Position numbers and translations under genes: made by a program
The notes under the pieces: generated by a model
The model's database searches: none
What the model was told of the DNA's origin: nothing
What the model saw: the letters and a program-made list of their open reading frames with translations, nothing else
In this document: positions 16,335 to 24,882 of the stretch, in pieces
How the letters are laid out: every line of letters starts with the position of its first letter
How positions within the stretch are numbered: the first letter of the stretch is position 1
From: an uncultured Bacteroidales bacterium
Lineage (GTDB): Bacteria; Bacteroidota; Bacteroidia; Bacteroidales; F082
Assembly: GCA_946185535.1 (NCBI GenBank)
Contig: CAMHJX010000014.1
Location: forward strand, 1 to 64,000
Direction: 5' to 3'
Length of the DNA: 64,000 nt

Positions 16335-16913
16335 ATGGAAACCCTCTCTCACATCGACTCTGACCTTTTCCTTTTCCTCAATGGCCTCCATGTCAAATGG
16401 TTAGACAAGGTCATGGTGCTCATCACCGACATGTGGATATGGTTTCCGTTATACCTCTTATTAATACATTGGACAGTGAAGCAATATGGCAAACGATGCT
16501 GGTGGGTCTTTTTGGCACTCGGATTGGTAGTACTCTGCACAGACCAGCTTGCCTCTCATGTGTGCAAACCTGTTTTCCAACGTTTAAGACCATGCTATAA
16601 CACTGATTTTCAATACTTAATACATCTTCCCAAAGGGCTGGCTGGAGGAAGATACGGTTTCGTTTCCTCCCATGCCACCAACACATTTGGCGTGGCTGTT
16701 TTCCTGACACCTATACTGAAAAAATTCAACCCTTGGCCAGTTATCATGCTGTTTTTATGGGCTTTTATATCAAGTTATAGCCGCATATATATCGGCTTCC
16801 ATTATCCCGGGGACATCCTCTGTGGAGCCATTTTAGGTACACTGATAGGGCTGATTCTTTGGAAAGTGTTTCAGCTTGTTGTTGTAAGAAAAGTTTGGAA
16901 ATCAAAACAATGA
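16335..16913 (+). CDS. PAP2-family membrane phosphatase
   Basis: The 192-residue membrane protein has about five hydrophobic segments. Phosphatase motifs are KPVFQRLRP (KX6RP), SSHATNTFG (the PSGH motif with Ser-Ser-His-Ala) and SRIYIGFHYPGDI (SRX5HX3D). The family removes phosphate from lipid phosphates such as undecaprenyl pyrophosphate or phosphatidylglycerol phosphate. Its position behind PBP and Obg fits a role in lipid-carrier recycling, which is inference. Its 3' end overlaps the convergent gene by 12 bp. Confidence 0.88.
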   Translation: METLSHIDSDLFLFLNGLHVKWLDKVMVLITDMWIWFPLYLLLIHWTVKQYGKRCWWVFLALGLVVLCTDQLASHVCKPVFQRLRPCYNTDFQYLIHLPKGLAGGRYGFVSSHATNTFGVAVFLTPILKKFNPWPVIMLFLWAFISSYSRIYIGFHYPGDILCGAILGTLIGLILWKVFQLVVVRKVWKSKQ

Positions 16914-17717
16914 CCCAGATTTGGGTGTCTTTTCCTCATCATGGAAGACCACTTTGATGGTCGATTTTGGTTCTATGCCACAAAGTGATGCCAACTTGGC
17001 CTTGTTCAAGGCGAGTTCGAGATAGCCATGTGTGCCGAAGATGGCCACCAAATCCACTACATCGACATCCAAATAACTATCGGAAATCTCATCCACGGTG
17101 TAAAGGTCGCCTTTCACCATGATGGTGAAGTCGCGACCACGGCGTTCACGCTCAAAGAGTTCCTTGGAGATGTTAGTGATTAAGTTGTCGTAGGAATCAA
17201 TGTGCATCACCACGCCTTCCAAGGTATTGTCGCGGGCCACGGCACAGAAGGTGCCACCCGGATTCAACTTCAGTCTCGGCTCACCAATACTTGAGAGTGG
17301 CTCGCCATTGGCAATCATCACCGCCACTTTAGCAAAACGGTCACGTGAAGCAAATGTAAAGAAATCAGAATCTTGCATCACATCGATGCAATAGGCCTCA
17401 TCATATTTTCCATCAAGGATATGGCTGAAAATACCATTGTCTGTGGAGATAAAATACTGTCCTTCAGCCTTCACGACAACATGGGGGCATTCCGTCGATT
17501 CAATTGTGTCGACTGCGATGATGTGAATCGTACCTTGTGGGAAGCATTGATAGCAGTTTTTCAGTGTAAAACCCGCCTGTGCAACGTTAAATGGTTCGAT
17601 TTCATGGGTAACATCAACAATGGTCGCTGACGGTAGCATGGACAAAATCTTGCCCTTTACCGCAGCAGCATAATAATCCTTCGTCCCCCAATCGCTTGTT
17701 ATTGTGATAATTGCCAT
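16902..17717 (-). CDS. SAM hydroxide adenosyltransferase family protein (DUF62)
   Basis: The 271-residue protein starts MAIITITSDWGTKDYYAAAVKG, the N-terminal signature of the S-adenosyl-L-methionine hydroxide adenosyltransferases, which hydrolyse SAM to adenosine and methionine and are relatives of fluorinase. Further family features are VDVTHEIEPFNVAQAGF, HIIAVDTIESTE, STDNGIFSHIL and the C-terminal beta-barrel domain with GVVMHIDSYDNLITNI. The length is typical. It is a single leftward gene. Confidence 0.9.
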   Translation of the reverse strand: MAIITITSDWGTKDYYAAAVKGKILSMLPSATIVDVTHEIEPFNVAQAGFTLKNCYQCFPQGTIHIIAVDTIESTECPHVVVKAEGQYFISTDNGIFSHILDGKYDEAYCIDVMQDSDFFTFASRDRFAKVAVMIANGEPLSSIGEPRLKLNPGGTFCAVARDNTLEGVVMHIDSYDNLITNISKELFERERRGRDFTIMVKGDLYTVDEISDSYLDVDVVDLVAIFGTHGYLELALNKAKLASLCGIEPKSTIKVVFHDEEKTPKSGSLF

Positions 17718-17746
17718 CGTTTCTTATTAGCCCTTTTGTGATTTTG

Positions 17747-17832
17747 CAAAGGTATATCATTTATGTCAATTTTAAGATAGGTTTTTGAAAAAAATATTCG
17801 TTTTTTTCATTCTGAAAAATAGTCTATCTTTG
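17747..17832. promoter_or_regulatory. divergent promoter region of the SAM hydrolase gene and phoH
   Basis: A minus-strand TACCTTTG (17754-17747) lies 30 bp before the leftward ATG, and a plus-strand TATCTTTG (17825-17832) lies 17 bp before the phoH ATG. The -33 elements are weak. Confidence 0.5.
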
Positions 17833-17849
17833 CGACCAAATAAAGAGCT

Positions 17850-18878
17850 ATGGCAGAGCAGATTCTTCAGATAGAAAATGTTGACCCTAAGGAACTTCAC
17901 GGACCCAATGACAAATATTTGGAGCTAGTGAAGAGTATGTTCCCCAAGTTGAAAATCATCGCGCGTGGCGACTTTGTGAAAGTGATTGGCGATGACGATG
18001 AAATCGAGTATTTCGCCAGCCGTTATGAGACCTTGATGGTGCAGTTGGAGCGTTTTGGCAAACTCACCGCCCAGACCGTGGAAGACGTGATGATGGCCAG
18101 CACCGACAGCGAGTTACAACGGAAAATGTCGGAGAGCGATGTATTGGTGTTTGGTCGCAGCGGTGTGCCCATCAAAGCCATCACAGCCAACCAAAAACGC
18201 ATGGTGACAGCCTCTGAACAGAAAGACTTGGTTTTTGCCATCGGCCCTGCCGGAACCGGAAAGACCTATACTGCTGTGGCTTTGGCGGTCAGGGCCTTGA
18301 AAGCCAAGCAGGTAAGAAGAATCATTTTGACCCGACCCGCCGTCGAAGCTGATGAACATCTGGGCTTCCTCCCTGGCGACCTCAAGGACAAGCTCGACCC
18401 CTATTTGCAGCCGCTTTATGATGCCTTGCGCGATATGATACCTTCCACTAAACTAGAGAGTTACATGGAAGACCACACTATCGAGATTGCGCCTTTGGCC
18501 TTCATGCGCGGTCGCACCTTGGATCATGCTTTTGTCATCCTCGATGAAGCCCAAAACGCCACCCGCAGCCAGCTGAAGATGTTCCTCACTCGCATGGGAC
18601 GCTCGGCCAAGTTCATCGTCACCGGCGACATCACCCAAATCGACTTGCCACCCAAGACCCCCTCGGGACTGCCACAAGCCATGGAGGTGCTGAAAGACGT
18701 AAAAGGCATTGAATTCATCTATCTGGATGACAAGGATGTGGTACGCCATAAGTTGGTGACGGATATCATCAATGCATATAAGAAGCACAATAATGACGAA
18801 CCTGTAGAGACGCAATGCATTGCGTCTCTACCGACCGAACAACAATTAAACGATTCAACAATCAACAATCAACAATAA
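17850..18878 (+). CDS. phoH: PhoH family ATPase
   Basis: The 342-residue protein has the PhoH P-loop [11 protein letters not shown] (residues about 131-141), the Walker B region [19 protein letters not shown] and [10 protein letters not shown]. The family is thought to act as an ATPase/helicase in RNA metabolism. The last 25 residues ([24 protein letters not shown]) are unlike the family: they are translated from a 28-bp palindromic repeat (18804-18831) and an AT-rich linker. The stop TAA shares its last base with the purC ATG. Confidence 0.93.
   Translation: MAEQILQIENVDPKELHGPNDKYLELVKSMFPKLKIIARGDFVKVIGDDDEIEYFASRYETLMVQLERFGKLTAQTVEDVMMASTDSELQRKMSESDVLVFGRSGVPIKAITANQKRMVTASEQKDLVFAIGPAGTGKTYTAVALAVRALKAKQVRRIILTRPAVEADEHLGFLPGDLKDKLDPYLQPLYDALRDMIPSTKLESYMEDHTIEIAPLAFMRGRTLDHAFVILDEAQNATRSQLKMFLTRMGRSAKFIVTGDITQIDLPPKTPSGLPQAMEVLKDVKGIEFIYLDDKDVVRHKLVTDIINAYKKHNNDEPVETQCIASLPTEQQLNDSTINNQQ
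18804..18831. repeat. palindromic repeat family F2, inside the phoH 3' end
   Basis: It is a perfect 28-bp palindrome with arms GTAGAGACGCAATG / CATTGCGTCTCTAC. Relatives lie at 33285, 33364, 38213, 39078, 51624 and 61726. Confidence 0.85.
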
Positions 18879-19822
18879 TGAACGCATTAACCAGAACAGA
18901 TTACCAATTCCCTGGCCAGACCAAGGTGTATCACGGCAAGGTCCGCGATTGTTATTTCATCAATGACGAATACATGGTGATGGTCGCCACCGACCGCATC
19001 TCGGCTTTCGATGTCATCCTACCCAAGGGCATTCCTTATAAGGGACAGGTGCTCAACCAAATTGCCGCCATGTTCCTCGATGCCACCGCCGACATCGTCC
19101 CCAACTGGAAGCTTGCCACCCCCGACCCGATGGTCACCGTGGGCCGCCTCTGCAAGCCCTTCCCTATCGAGATGATCATTAGAGGTTATCTCACCGGCAG
19201 CTCGTGGCGCACCTACAAGAGCGGTCAACACACCATCTGTGGCGTGCAGATCCCTGACGGCATGAAAGAACACCAGCGTTTCGCCGAACCCATCATCACC
19301 CCGACTACCAAAGCCGAGGAAGGCCATGACGAGGATATCTCACGCGAGGAAATCATCAGCCGTGGACTCATCAGCGAGAGCGATTATGTGCAGATTGAGG
19401 ACATCACCCGCAAGCTCTTCCAGCGCGGCACCGAAATCGCTGCCAAGCAGGGCTTGATTCTCGTCGACACGAAATACGAGTTCGGTAAGATTGGCGACCA
19501 AATCGTGCTGATGGACGAGATTCACACCCCCGACTCATCACGCTACTTCATCGCCGATCAATACGAGGAACGCTTCGCCAAGGGCGAACCGCAGGTGCAA
19601 CTCTCCAAGGAGTTTGTCCGCGAGTGGCTCATGGCCAACGGCTTCCAAGGTAAGGAAGGCCAGCAAGTGCCCGAAATGACGCCCGAATACGTCAACAGCG
19701 TTTCGGAGCGCTACATCGAACTATACGAGAAGGTAACAGGACACAAATTTGAGAAGGCTCCCGAGTCAGAAGACCTGGTCAAACGAATTGAAAAGAACGT
19801 GATGAACTATTTAAAATTATAA
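18878..19822 (+). CDS. purC: phosphoribosylaminoimidazole-succinocarboxamide synthase
   Basis: The 314-residue enzyme (SAICAR synthase) joins CAIR and aspartate in purine synthesis. The ATG at 18878 overlaps the phoH stop by one base. Motifs seen are [13 protein letters not shown] near the N-terminus, [20 protein letters not shown], the substrate loop [19 protein letters not shown] and DTKYEFGK in the catalytic core, then [12 protein letters not shown]. The length fits the longer Bacteroidetes type. Confidence 0.95.
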   Translation: MNALTRTDYQFPGQTKVYHGKVRDCYFINDEYMVMVATDRISAFDVILPKGIPYKGQVLNQIAAMFLDATADIVPNWKLATPDPMVTVGRLCKPFPIEMIIRGYLTGSSWRTYKSGQHTICGVQIPDGMKEHQRFAEPIITPTTKAEEGHDEDISREEIISRGLISESDYVQIEDITRKLFQRGTEIAAKQGLILVDTKYEFGKIGDQIVLMDEIHTPDSSRYFIADQYEERFAKGEPQVQLSKEFVREWLMANGFQGKEGQQVPEMTPEYVNSVSERYIELYEKVTGHKFEKAPESEDLVKRIEKNVMNYLKL

Positions 19823-19829
19823 AGCTGCT

Positions 19830-19903
19830 GTAGGGCTGCCCTATCAGGACAAGCCGCATGTTGCAATTCGCATGATGAGGCTGCCACGATGTGACAGCCC
19901 TAC
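19830..19903. repeat. dispersed repeat family F3
   Basis: It begins GTAGGGCTG and ends CAGCCCTAC (perfect 9-bp ends), with an internal GGCTGCCACGATGTGACAGC. The same words recur at 61569-61636. It lies between convergent purC and the leftward secreted protein and may stop both transcripts. Confidence 0.65.
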
Positions 19904-19907
19904 AAGT

Positions 19908-21137
19908 TTATTCCTTCACAAACCTTTGAAAACAGAAACTCCCGTCAGCTTTAGTGACTTTCAGCAGATAACATCCTTCAGCCAAGCCACTTACGCAGAG
20001 GGAATTCATGCCTTTGGAAGACAGCACCAAATTGCCGTCCAAAGTAAAAACCTCCATTTGTTGTAAGTCTTCCAGATCGAAGTGAAGTGTTTCATGGACG
20101 GGATTAGGCCAAACGCACAAGCGTTTTTCGTTGTTCTCATCAACAGCTGTGATTACAGAATAATGAAAAGTCTTTGTAGTATGGTTCTCATCGAGATCTT
20201 CCGTTTCATAACGCAAAACCTTATGGGCTGGCGTAAAGGCTTTGCTCAAGAACAAGAAAGTATTGTCCCAATAGGTCAAAATTCCAGCAATATTACTGGT
20301 GCTAATGGCCGAATCATAATCGAGGAAATGAGTGGTCATGTCTTCCCACAGTCCGCCGTTGGTATTATTGTAATTGGTATAAAAGGTGTAAAACTCAATA
20401 TCGCGAGTCGGGTTATAAAGTATTTCCGCCATTTCAGTATCAATCAGCAATCCGTCAATCGGGGTCAATTTAATTTCCTTGATTAAATACCCTTCATCAT
20501 CATAAGTGTATAACGTCTGGGAAATCACTTCGTATTCACCACGAGTGGTGGTCTTTTCAACACATAGCCCTTCCTCGTTGTAATAATAGTCCGTAACTTC
20601 ATACAGCCAAGAATCGCCCGAGCTATAATAGAGGTAATGCTTCATAGCGACCAATAAACCATCCTCTCTATAAAGGTATTCATTCTTGTAACTCTCAATC
20701 CATTCATTATTCTCGTCCATATTAAAACCTTTGGTCATCAATAAGTTACCTTCGTTGTCATACTCGTAGGTGTATTTATATAACCCCATGAGTTCATCAT
20801 AGTTTTTCATGGTACGAATCCGTTGGGTAATCAAACCTTGCTCATTGTAAGTGTTCTCATAGAGGTTGTAAACACCTGTCATTTCTATATATTCATCCCT
20901 TACAACACGATTTTCATTATCGTAAGCGAAATTATGTGTCGAAAACACTTCTTCTTGCCCGTAATCATCATACACGTACTTGATTTGAGTGCAATTAAGC
21001 CTTTCATCATATTGCAATCGCTCGACGGCAGAGCCGTAGCACACACTGTCTAATTTTTGGGTATAGTTGTTGACATTTTGCGCCAATGCTGAAATCATGC
21101 AACAGATTGATACTGCGAAAAGTAATGCTTTTTTCAT
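19908..21137 (-). CDS. secreted YD-repeat-like protein with T9SS sorting domain (copy 1)
   Basis: The 409-residue protein has an N-terminal Sec signal (MKKALLFAVSICCMISALAQ). The middle is a chain of about 20-residue repeats with the pattern Y-D-(N/D/E)-E-G-L (YDNEGNLLMTKGF, YNEEGLCVEKT, YDDEGYLIKEI), similar to RHS/YD units. The last 75 residues are a type A T9SS sorting domain (VWPNPVHETLHFDL, GLAEGCYLLKV, QRFVKE). It is probably exported to the cell surface; the function is unknown. The copy at 26155-27231 shares its signal, YD pattern and tail. Confidence 0.85.
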   Translation of the reverse strand: MKKALLFAVSICCMISALAQNVNNYTQKLDSVCYGSAVERLQYDERLNCTQIKYVYDDYGQEEVFSTHNFAYDNENRVVRDEYIEMTGVYNLYENTYNEQGLITQRIRTMKNYDELMGLYKYTYEYDNEGNLLMTKGFNMDENNEWIESYKNEYLYREDGLLVAMKHYLYYSSGDSWLYEVTDYYYNEEGLCVEKTTTRGEYEVISQTLYTYDDEGYLIKEIKLTPIDGLLIDTEMAEILYNPTRDIEFYTFYTNYNNTNGGLWEDMTTHFLDYDSAISTSNIAGILTYWDNTFLFLSKAFTPAHKVLRYETEDLDENHTTKTFHYSVITAVDENNEKRLCVWPNPVHETLHFDLEDLQQMEVFTLDGNLVLSSKGMNSLCVSGLAEGCYLLKVTKADGSFCFQRFVKE

Positions 21138-21163
21138 AACGGTTTGTTTTAATTTTTGTATTG

Positions 21164-21194
21164 CAAAATTACAAATCTTTTATTTGATAGCAAA
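21164..21194 (-). promoter_or_regulatory. promoter of the YD-repeat secreted protein
   Basis: On the minus strand TTTG (21194-21191) and TAATTTTG (21171-21164) are 19 bp apart, a full consensus match 27 bp before the ATG. Confidence 0.65.
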
Positions 21195-21335
21195 AATACT
21201 TTCTTCATTTATTTCAAGGTTCTTTTCAAAGTAACCAATTCAATTACAGTAACCACTTTGGTTACACCAAGTTCTTAATAAAGAAATCCATTCCATATTG
21301 CTATTTTCATAAAACACGAATTCCCAGAAATTTAT

Positions 21336-21394
21336 CACGAATTATCATCAATTTAAATTTTGAATAATTCGTGGATAATTTATGATAATTCGTG
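21336..21394. repeat. 13-bp perfect inverted repeat at the end of the HTH gene
   Basis: CACGAATTATCAT (21336-21348) and ATGATAATTCGTG (21382-21394) are exact complements with a 33-bp centre containing a third AATTCGTG word. It spans the stop codon of the small HTH gene. The words CACGAATT/AATTCGTG also occur once more at 21315. Confidence 0.6.
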
Positions 21395-21592
21395 TTGAAG
21401 TTCATCGGAAAGGTCGCGGAAGAAGTCATAATTCAACGCTTTGGAAATACGCTCAAGCAGGGCAATGTCAATGTTTTCCTTGCGGAAAATCCTATGGATA
21501 TGCGGGCGGGCGCAGCAAATGTCCTCCGCCAACTTTGTGGCCGTAACACCCTGCTGCCGCATTATCTATTTGATATGTTGCCCGATGTGCAT
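21380..21592 (-). pseudogene. small XRE-like HTH protein interrupted by an in-frame TAG
   Basis: Downstream of ATG 21562 is a 60-residue frame (MRQQGVTATKLAEDICCARPH...). Upstream in the same frame MHIGQHIK is read from ATG 21592 and is then cut by TAG (21568-21566). Intact Bacteroidales relatives start M-H-I-G-x-x-I-K and run without break into (L/M)xxQG-T--LA-DICC-R--(V/I)HRIF, so a sense codon appears to have mutated. Either the gene is dead, the shorter protein is made, or the amber codon is read through. A structured leader lies directly upstream. Confidence 0.6.
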
Positions 21593-21598
21593 AAAAAA

Positions 21599-21682
21599 GC
21601 GTGGAATTTGTTCAACTTGCCGAGCATCGGGTTTCCACGCCCACCATATCAACAAGTTATTCCACGCCAAAAAAAATGGCGT
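21599..21682 (-). promoter_or_regulatory. attenuator-like leader of the small HTH gene
   Basis: On the minus strand ACGCC (21668-21664 region) can pair in two ways. GGCGT/ACGCC (21682-21678 with 21668-21664) closes a poly-T loop. Alternatively GCGTGGAA (21667-21660) pairs with TTCCACGC (21606-21599), followed at once by six T and the ATG. The two pairings exclude each other, as in transcription attenuators. An inner CCGA/TCGG hairpin is also present. Confidence 0.45.
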
Positions 21683-21840
21683 CTCATAACGGTTTCTTGA
21701 TATGGTGTCCCCAAAGAGACATTGTGGAAATTGATGCTCAAGAATACGTCTTTGAAATGCTATTCTAAATGATTATGTGTCTGTTTTAGTTGTTCTTTTT
21801 GTTATGCAGTTTAGTTTGTATATAATTGGTTTTTAAAGTT

Positions 21841-22059
21841 TTATACATTCATTTCTTCTTCCAAATACGAATACACATAACCTGGACTTTGAAAGAACAA
21901 TCCCGTTTCAGGGTTAGCTATTTTTTGGAAAGTCGTTGATTCATAGTAGCATCTGAAGGCTTCGTCCATACTCATACCCTTGCGCTCCATCAGCATGGCT
22001 ATCAAATCTTTCGAAAGGGTTTCTTTCAAATACCGAAATTCTGCTGGCGTTACATTCAT
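21841..22059 (-). CDS. small DUF3791-like protein, third gene of the DUF3990 cassette
   Basis: The protein has 72 residues from ATG 22059 (MNVTPAEFRYLKETLSKDLIA). It is acidic and helical, with ERKGMSMDEAFRCYYES and a C-terminal PETGLFFQSPGYVYSYLEEE. It is distantly like the DUF3791 protein two genes upstream. Its ATG overlaps the stop of the DUF3990 gene (ATGA), so translation is probably coupled. An antitoxin-like partner role is inferred from the arrangement. Confidence 0.6.
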   Translation of the reverse strand: MNVTPAEFRYLKETLSKDLIAMLMERKGMSMDEAFRCYYESTTFQKIANPETGLFFQSPGYVYSYLEEEMNV

Positions 22060-22523
22060 ACTTTCTTCAATTTTGAAATGGCCAAAGGTGTGCAAAAAGC
22101 ATATTGAAAAGTGATACCTTTATAATAATGAAGGTTTTTGAGAAATTCCGTCAAAGAAATCTTTCTTTCCCTCAGGTCACGAATCTGAACACCAACCGTA
22201 TCATTGGCAATCGGCCCATAAACCAAATCATAATCGTGCTGAAAATCCTGCCTCTCGTCGCGATTGTTATACACGAACTCCGCCCATTCCTCTGTATACT
22301 CCTCGAAACGCTTGACTTTCAAATCATCTAGCGATAATTCATCAAACTCAAAAACGGAAATCTCGGCTGAGCCTCCACCCGTCAGCACTTTGAACTTTGC
22401 CATCTCTCGGGCTTGTTTTTCATCTGCCGAAAGATAAAATGCCTTTCCAAAATCCTTGTACGGACGCGACTTGGCAAGGTCTATTTCATCGATTATCATA
22501 TTTGAGCCATGATACAACAACAT
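22056..22523 (-). CDS. DUF3990 protein, candidate ADP-ribosyltransferase-fold toxin
   Basis: The protein has 155 residues from ATG 22523 (MLLYHGSNMIIDEIDL). Family pattern: LYHGS at the start, DFGKAFYLS, then YDLVYGPIANDTVG and a C-terminal FQYAFCTPLA. The H...Y...Q order is compatible with an ART-type active site, but catalysis is not established. It overlaps its upstream and downstream neighbours by 1 and 4 bp. Both neighbours are small helical proteins, as in toxin-antitoxin cassettes. No signal peptide. Confidence 0.7.
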   Translation of the reverse strand: MLLYHGSNMIIDEIDLAKSRPYKDFGKAFYLSADEKQAREMAKFKVLTGGGSAEISVFEFDELSLDDLKVKRFEEYTEEWAEFVYNNRDERQDFQHDYDLVYGPIANDTVGVQIRDLRERKISLTEFLKNLHYYKGITFQYAFCTPLAISKLKKV

Positions 22524-22744
22524 TACAAAGTCCCTCCGTTTCTTCTGCAATACGAGGCCATGCCGTCAACACTGTCGGCAAACGAAAGCGTATGCATGAT
22601 GCCATAGCATTGCTCTATCAGTTTCATCCCATTGTAACGGTCAATATATCTGAAAGAGTCTGCTTCCGAAAGGCCAAAACGTTTGGCAAACTCATTCACC
22701 AAGGCAATGGTGTACTCGATAATATCAAGTGTTCGTTTAGACAT
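22523..22744 (-). CDS. DUF3791 protein, candidate antitoxin-like partner
   Basis: This 73-residue helical protein (MSKRTLDIIEYTIALVNEFAKR) contains the DUF3791 features FAKRFGLSEADSFRYID, LIEQCYGIMHTLS and a terminal G-G. It is the first gene of a three-gene leftward cassette and shares one base of its stop with the next ATG. The pairing DUF3791-DUF3990 recurs in gut Bacteroidales and Firmicutes (known to me as a neighbourhood, not a proven function). Confidence 0.72.
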   Translation of the reverse strand: MSKRTLDIIEYTIALVNEFAKRFGLSEADSFRYIDRYNGMKLIEQCYGIMHTLSFADSVDGMASYCRRNGGTL

Positions 22745-22810
22745 TACAGTTCGTATTCATCCGCAAAAATAGCAAAAAAACCGTAAACCAATAGTTTTCA
22801 CAGCAATTTT

Positions 22811-23680
22811 TCAAGAAAGCGGTACCTCAACCCATCGTCCGTCCTTAAAATTCACCACGCTGCGGTAGCCCGCTTGTTTGAGAGCTTCCTCAGTGGTTTC
22901 AAATTCAAGGGTGATTTCACTGAAATGGTGCGCATCAGCGGAGATGATGGCGGGAACGCCCATCTTGTAGGCCTCCTCCATCAGCCAAGGTGAGGGATAG
23001 AAACCATTGTAGCGTTTCTTGTAGATGCCGCGTGTGTTGATTTCCATCACGAGTCCTTTCTGTCGGATGAGGTCGAGGGTTTCAAGAGCGAGCTTGCGAT
23101 ACCATTGCTCGTCTTCATGGAAATAACGGTCGCGGTTGTGCATCTTGATTTTGTCGAAATGGGCAATGATGTCGAACTGCTCATTTTCAATCATTTCGTT
23201 CGACTGCTCAAAGAATCGGCACACGGCACGACGAATGTCGCCATCAAAGAACTTTTGCAGGCCTTCATCGTAGACTTCCCATTTCGGGCCATCGATGAAC
23301 CAGATTTCATCAGCCAGAGGTCCCTGAGCCTGTCGAAGGGCCGAATTAATAACAAGATGAACTCCTCCAATCAAATAATCAAGGTGATACTTCTCCTTGG
23401 TCACGGCAAAAGGCTCTGAAACACCTGTGAGGTAGTCCGCCTCCAAGGCGCAGTAGATATCGATTTTGTCCTTGTATTCCTCCTTCAATTGAGCAATTTC
23501 CGCCACATAGCTGGGCATATCGGCTGATTTTACCGAGAACGTATTGTCGAAAGGCAGCGGACTATGTTCCGAAAAACCGAGCGTGGTCAAGCCTTGACGG
23601 ATGGCCTCTTCCACGATTTCGCGGGGCTGGGATTTGCCGTCGCTATAAACGCTATGTGTGTGTAAATTAAAGTTTTGCAT
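22811..23680 (-). CDS. PHP-domain phosphatase (histidinol-phosphatase-like)
   Basis: The 289-residue protein starts MQNFNLHTHSVYSDG, with the PHP metal-binding HTH motif. Further metal ligands are in GFSEHSPLPF, ALEADYL, DIIAHFDKIK and SADAHH. The family includes HisJ histidinol-phosphatase; no other his genes are nearby, so the substrate is open. About ten residues (LRQAQGPLAD), in a loop between GGVHLVI and EIWFIDGPK, are encoded by an F1 repeat (23318-23342). It starts 1 bp after the ATPase stop. Confidence 0.87.
   Translation of the reverse strand: MQNFNLHTHSVYSDGKSQPREIVEEAIRQGLTTLGFSEHSPLPFDNTFSVKSADMPSYVAEIAQLKEEYKDKIDIYCALEADYLTGVSEPFAVTKEKYHLDYLIGGVHLVINSALRQAQGPLADEIWFIDGPKWEVYDEGLQKFFDGDIRRAVCRFFEQSNEMIENEQFDIIAHFDKIKMHNRDRYFHEDEQWYRKLALETLDLIRQKGLVMEINTRGIYKKRYNGFYPSPWLMEEAYKMGVPAIISADAHHFSEITLEFETTEEALKQAGYRSVVNFKDGRWVEVPLS
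23318..23342. repeat. F1 repeat arm inserted in frame in the PHP gene
   Basis: AGGTCCCTGAGCCTGTCGAA plus GGGCC at 23318-23342 differs from the copy at 10546 by one base. It keeps the reading frame and encodes RQAQGP. Confidence 0.8.
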
Positions 23681-23681
23681 A

Positions 23682-24800
23682 TCAATAATTTTCTCTTAAC
23701 CAAAGATTAAAAAATTTGTCGTAAACAGAATAAATACCATTTTCTTCTGTAATCAATTCCTTGTCCAACAACCCATTACAAGCTGATTGCACCGTGCTTG
23801 TTGAATACAACTTATGTCTTTTCACAAAGTTGACTGAAGTAATCTTTGTAGCTTTACCATCACGATTGATGGCAAGCAACAACTCTTTCTGTTTTTCCGG
23901 TAATTGGAACATTTTCTCTGCGTATGTGAAATCGTTGGATTCGATGATGCTCCGAATGGCTTCCTCCATTTCATCAAGACCATATTCCTTTGTCGAATTT
24001 GAAAGCGAATACATGGCATTTAGCGTTTTCTGCATATACCAAGTAATCCCTTCGAATCGGTTATACAATTCATCTATTACACAAGGATCTAACTTCTTAT
24101 CTGCTTCAGCAAACAAATCACAAGCAAACTTGCGGTATTTATTCTGGTCGATGGGTCCCAAATGCATTACCGAGGCACTTTGATAGAAAGGGTGTGCTGC
24201 ACTAGTAAAGAAATCGCCCATCAGATGACGCTGACTCCCAGCGAAGATGAACTTGGTATTATGGCAGTTCTGAATGTGTGTCCTCAACAAGGCTTCCACA
24301 TTTTTTTCAGGATACTTCACAATTTGCTGAAACTCATCAATGGCAACGATATTAGGCTTCTCCGAGTGTTCCATATAATGGAAAATTTCCTCCAAGGTAA
24401 CGAACGGCTCACGAATGTCACCTAATTGAAGGTTCAGTTTCGGAATGCCTGCCAAATCCGTTGTCATGACAAACGACAACGACCTAACGGCTGCACTGAA
24501 ACGCTGCAACCAAATGGTTCCTTTCGGTGCCATAGCATTCACAATGGAACGGATCAACATATAAACCATTTCACGCAAGGTGCCCGTTGCATAAAAGTCG
24601 ATGAAAAACAGATTATAATCCTTTTCCAAGTTGAAAGTATCAAAACAATGCTGTATCAGTCCCGACTTGCCGATTTTACGGGTCGCGACCAACGCCACAT
24701 CATTGCCATTTTCCAGTTCCCGAAGCAGTTGTTGGCTCTCTTTCTCCCTGTCACAGAAGTACTTGGCCGAAACATAGCCTTTTGTTACAAATGGATTCAT
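23682..24800 (-). CDS. AAA-type ATPase with C-terminal winged helix (archaeal-ATPase-like)
   Basis: The 372-residue protein begins MNPFVTKGYVSAKYFCDRE. Its Walker A is VATRKIGKSGLIQHC, Walker B NIVAIDEFQQIV, and the sensor-1-like strand KFIFAGSQRHLM. The C-terminal 80 residues (GKATKITSVNFVKRHKLYSTSTVQSACNGLL) form a winged helix like that in DUF234-type ATPases. Many such genes are found singly in gut Bacteroidales; substrate and purpose are unknown. It ends one base before the PHP start, so the two are probably in one transcript. Confidence 0.8.
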   Translation of the reverse strand: MNPFVTKGYVSAKYFCDREKESQQLLRELENGNDVALVATRKIGKSGLIQHCFDTFNLEKDYNLFFIDFYATGTLREMVYMLIRSIVNAMAPKGTIWLQRFSAAVRSLSFVMTTDLAGIPKLNLQLGDIREPFVTLEEIFHYMEHSEKPNIVAIDEFQQIVKYPEKNVEALLRTHIQNCHNTKFIFAGSQRHLMGDFFTSAAHPFYQSASVMHLGPIDQNKYRKFACDLFAEADKKLDPCVIDELYNRFEGITWYMQKTLNAMYSLSNSTKEYGLDEMEEAIRSIIESNDFTYAEKMFQLPEKQKELLLAINRDGKATKITSVNFVKRHKLYSTSTVQSACNGLLDKELITEENGIYSVYDKFFNLWLRENY

Positions 24801-24882
24801 ATTGGTTTATGTAGAAATAATTATGCAAAAGTAATAATTTTTTCTACATAAAATTTATTTTATAGAATAAATTATTCTTTTT

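Noticed and set aside
23682..24800. AAA ATPase plus PHP gene as a phage-defence pair
   Set aside because: The PHP protein resembles metabolic histidinol-phosphatases and no defence neighbour is seen; co-transcription alone is not evidence.
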